Part shown: positions 62,061 to 64,000 of the stretch, one piece after another
Position numbering within the stretch: the stretch's first letter is position 1
Layout: each line of letters begins with the position of its first letter
Assembly: GCF_001618865.1 (NCBI RefSeq)
Contig: NZ_CP015136.1
Location: forward strand, 6,483,001-6,547,000
Length of the DNA: 64,000 nucleotides
Direction: 5' to 3'
Source: Luteitalea pratensis
GTDB lineage: Bacteria > Acidobacteriota > Vicinamibacteria > Vicinamibacterales > Vicinamibacteraceae
Position numbers and translations under genes: made by a program
The notes under the pieces: model-generated
What the model saw: only the letters and a program-made list of their open reading frames with translations
Databases searched by the model: none
What the model was told of the DNA's origin: nothing

Positions 62061-62933
62061 ATGGACGACGGCTTACTCCACCTGATCGGCGCTGCGCTCC
62101 AGTCACTGAGCGGCGCCGTGGTCATCCTGATACCGCCCACCGTCTTCTTCGTGCTGCTGGCCCTGTTCCTCAAGGGCCGCGAAGCGCTCCCGGTGTTCGA
62201 GCGGGCGTTCGAGGACGTGAGGCTGAACCTGTCGCTGCACTTCCTCGACACGCTGCTCGTGGCGCCCATCGTAGCCGTGCTCGCCCAGGGGATCCAGAAC
62301 GGCATCGAGGCACACTCCCTGGCTATCCTGGCGCCCGCCCGCTGGCACGCGCTGCCGGCCGTGGTCACGCTGGTCGGCGTCGTGTTCGTTGGCGACCTGA
62401 TCTCCTGGGCCAGGCACCGGATCGAGCATACGCGGCTGCTGTGGCCGACACACGCCATCCACCACAGCGACGCGCACATGACGTGGATGACCATCATGCG
62501 CTTCCATCCCCTGAATCGCGTGACGACGCTCATAGTCGACCTGGGTGTGCTCGCTGTGTGCGGCTTCCCCGAATGGGCGCTGATTGCCAACTTCGTGGTG
62601 CGTCACTATTACGGTGAATTCATCCACGCCGACCTGCCGTGGATGTACGGACCGCTGCGATACGTGTTCGTCTCCCCGGTGATGCACCGGTGGCATCACG
62701 CACGCGACGTCGTCGGCGCTGGCAGTAACTTCGCCACCGTGTTCGCCTTCCTGGACTACGCGTTCGGAACCTATCACGTGCCAGGGCTCTGCACGGTGCC
62801 GCTCGGCGTTACCGATCAGATGGGCAAGGGAACGCTGGGGCAGATGCTGTACCCCTTCAAGGCGTGGGGCGAACGACTGCGCGAGACCAACGGCGGCCGT
62901 GGGGAAGCGAGCCGGCATACGACTGCGCCGTGA
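62061..62933 (+). CDS. Sterol desaturase/fatty acid hydroxylase-family membrane protein
   Basis: A 290-residue integral membrane di-iron enzyme. Histidine boxes HRIEH (about 119-123), HAIHHSD (about 131-137) and HRWHHARD (about 209-216) coordinate the di-iron centre. About five hydrophobic segments surround them. Such enzymes hydroxylate or desaturate lipids, sterols or carotenoids using O2; the substrate is not determinable. It starts 11 bp after the VWA gene and its TGA overlaps the next GTG start. It may be the end of the Tad transcription unit or a separate lipid-modifying pair with the next gene. Confidence 0.9.
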   Translation: MDDGLLHLIGAALQSLSGAVVILIPPTVFFVLLALFLKGREALPVFERAFEDVRLNLSLHFLDTLLVAPIVAVLAQGIQNGIEAHSLAILAPARWHALPAVVTLVGVVFVGDLISWARHRIEHTRLLWPTHAIHHSDAHMTWMTIMRFHPLNRVTTLIVDLGVLAVCGFPEWALIANFVVRHYYGEFIHADLPWMYGPLRYVFVSPVMHRWHHARDVVGAGSNFATVFAFLDYAFGTYHVPGLCTVPLGVTDQMGKGTLGQMLYPFKAWGERLRETNGGRGEASRHTTAP

Positions 62934-64000
62934 TCACGTCCCGACTGACAGCTGAGCGACAGGCCGGGCGTCGGCGGGCAACTGCGTGGGTGCTCTGTCT
63001 TGTGTTGTGCGCGTCGTACGCGGCGTTGCTGTGGGCGATGCACGATGGCTTCTGGTATGCGACCGACGATGGCTTCTACGCACACATAGCGGAGCGCGTA
63101 CAGGCGGGCGACGTACTGCACCGGGACGTCCAGGATATCCATCCCGGCTACATCCATGGCCTGCACGTGCTCGCCTTCCACATTTTCGGCACCGACATGG
63201 TGTCACTGCGTTATCCGCTCGTGCTCGCGGCGCTGGTGCAGTCGGTCTTCACGTTCTCGCTGCTCGCGCGGCGCAGTTTGTCGCTCGCGACCGCTGGCAC
63301 CGTCGCCACGGCCGGCGTCGGGCTCGTCCAGTTCTTCAGCCCCAACCCCAACTGGTACTGCTTGTCGCTAACGATCGTCGTTTCGTGGTGGCTGGTTGCG
63401 ACACCCAGGGAGAGTCGTGCACGGCTCGTCGTAGCCGGCGGCATCGTCGGCCTGATGACGATGTTGCGGCAGTTGTCTGGTGCGTGGGCAGCGATGGGTC
63501 TGCTGACAGTCGCGCTGCTCGAGGCTGAGGATAGGCTCGCGCCATCGAGTGCGCGCCTTGGTCGGGCGCTGTCAGCCTTGATGCTTACGGGACTGATCGG
63601 CTACGTCGCCCTAACGTCGGCCTATCGTCCGGGGGGCCTGCTGCTGATCGCGTCCTGGCCGGCAGCATTGCTGCTGCGCAACGCGCTGTCGCTGCAGACA
63701 CCCGATCGAGCGGCGCGGCGACTCATCCTGCACGTCCTGGCCGGCGCCGGACCGGTGATGGCCCCCATGCTGGCGTACCACCTGTGGTTCGGCTCGACCA
63801 CGCGCTGGCTCACCGACATCGTCGCCAGAGCCGCAGGCGAGACGCAACTCCCGTTCTTCGGCGGCGTCGGCTGGTACGCCCTCACACCGCTAGTCTCGGC
63901 CCAACTGGTCATGGCACCCGCCGGCATCGGCGACGCAGCAAACGGATCGTACTGGTTGGCGCTTTCTCTGGGATCGGCGGCTAATGGCGCCGTCGTCTGG
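62930..64000 (+). CDS. Membrane glycosyltransferase-like protein, GT39/GT-C type (partial)
   Basis: An open frame starts at GTG 62930, overlapping the TGA of the previous gene (GTGA), and runs without a stop to the window edge (357 codons). The N-terminus has a membrane helix (WVLCLVLCASYAALLWAMHD) followed by WYATDDGFYAHIAERVQAGD, the acidic first periplasmic loop typical of GT-C enzymes, then VLHRDVQDIHPGYIHGLHVL. At least seven further hydrophobic helices follow. It likely transfers a sugar from a polyprenyl donor in the periplasm; the acceptor is unknown. The C-terminus is not in the window. Translation is coupled to the desaturase-type gene. Confidence 0.82.
   Translation, partial: MITSRLTAERQAGRRRATAWVLCLVLCASYAALLWAMHDGFWYATDDGFYAHIAERVQAGDVLHRDVQDIHPGYIHGLHVLAFHIFGTDMVSLRYPLVLAALVQSVFTFSLLARRSLSLATAGTVATAGVGLVQFFSPNPNWYCLSLTIVVSWWLVATPRESRARLVVAGGIVGLMTMLRQLSGAWAAMGLLTVALLEAEDRLAPSSARLGRALSALMLTGLIGYVALTSAYRPGGLLLIASWPAALLLRNALSLQTPDRAARRLILHVLAGAGPVMAPMLAYHLWFGSTTRWLTDIVARAAGETQLPFFGGVGWYALTPLVSAQLVMAPAGIGDAANGSYWLALSLGSAANGAVVW

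Overview
The window is GC-rich, densely packed chromosomal DNA from a Gram-negative bacterium, most likely an acidobacterium of the Vicinamibacteria (subdivision 6) type. LpxC implies lipid A. The mix of Oar-like TonB-dependent receptors, acidobacterial VWA proteins, TPR lipoprotein-like proteins and several CRTAC1/ASPIC-UnbV proteins is typical of that phylum. The placement is inferred from gene content; no rRNA or tRNA gene is visible.

Layout. 1-12000 is mostly housekeeping: thymidylate kinase and diaminopimelate decarboxylase, an ECF sigma / STAS / small protein / radical SAM operon, an ECF sigma-FecR pair, LpxC and UvrA. 12017-17689 holds a CRTAC1 protein, a NarL-type response regulator with its histidine kinase, and a divergent FG-GAP protein. 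17812-30559 is a minus-strand locus: TonB-dependent receptor, three TPR proteins, two acidobacterial VWA proteins and a Tat-exported TIM-barrel protein. 31007-42387 is a plus-strand operon with overlapping genes: Tat-exported CRTAC1, a membrane-anchored pentaheme cytochrome with TPRs, a second CRTAC1, a 1210-residue TPR/FG-GAP protein and a nitrilase-family amidohydrolase. 42525-46699 carries an IPT/NHL protein, an NlpC/P60 lipoprotein, an HNH nuclease, an HExxH protein and MtgA. 46936-62049 is a complete Tad/Flp pilus locus with three pilin-like genes, prepilin peptidase, TadE/TadG, CpaB, secretin, CpaE, CpaF, TadB and TadC, followed by a 32-residue membrane peptide, an AAA ATPase and a double-VWA protein. 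A sterol-desaturase-type hydroxylase and a GTG-started membrane glycosyltransferase run to the window edge.

The strongest unexplained signal is non-coding. Many gaps hold repeats of three kinds: (1) REPIN-like pairs of GC-rich hairpins bounded by GTAG and CTAC; (2) three copies of an AT-rich fold-back element of about 105 bp; (3) degenerate arrays of 6-8 bp words, with a different word in different gaps. The same sequences also occur inside genes, where they form in-frame insertions or extend protein ends. No transposase is encoded in the window, so any mobilising enzyme lies elsewhere.
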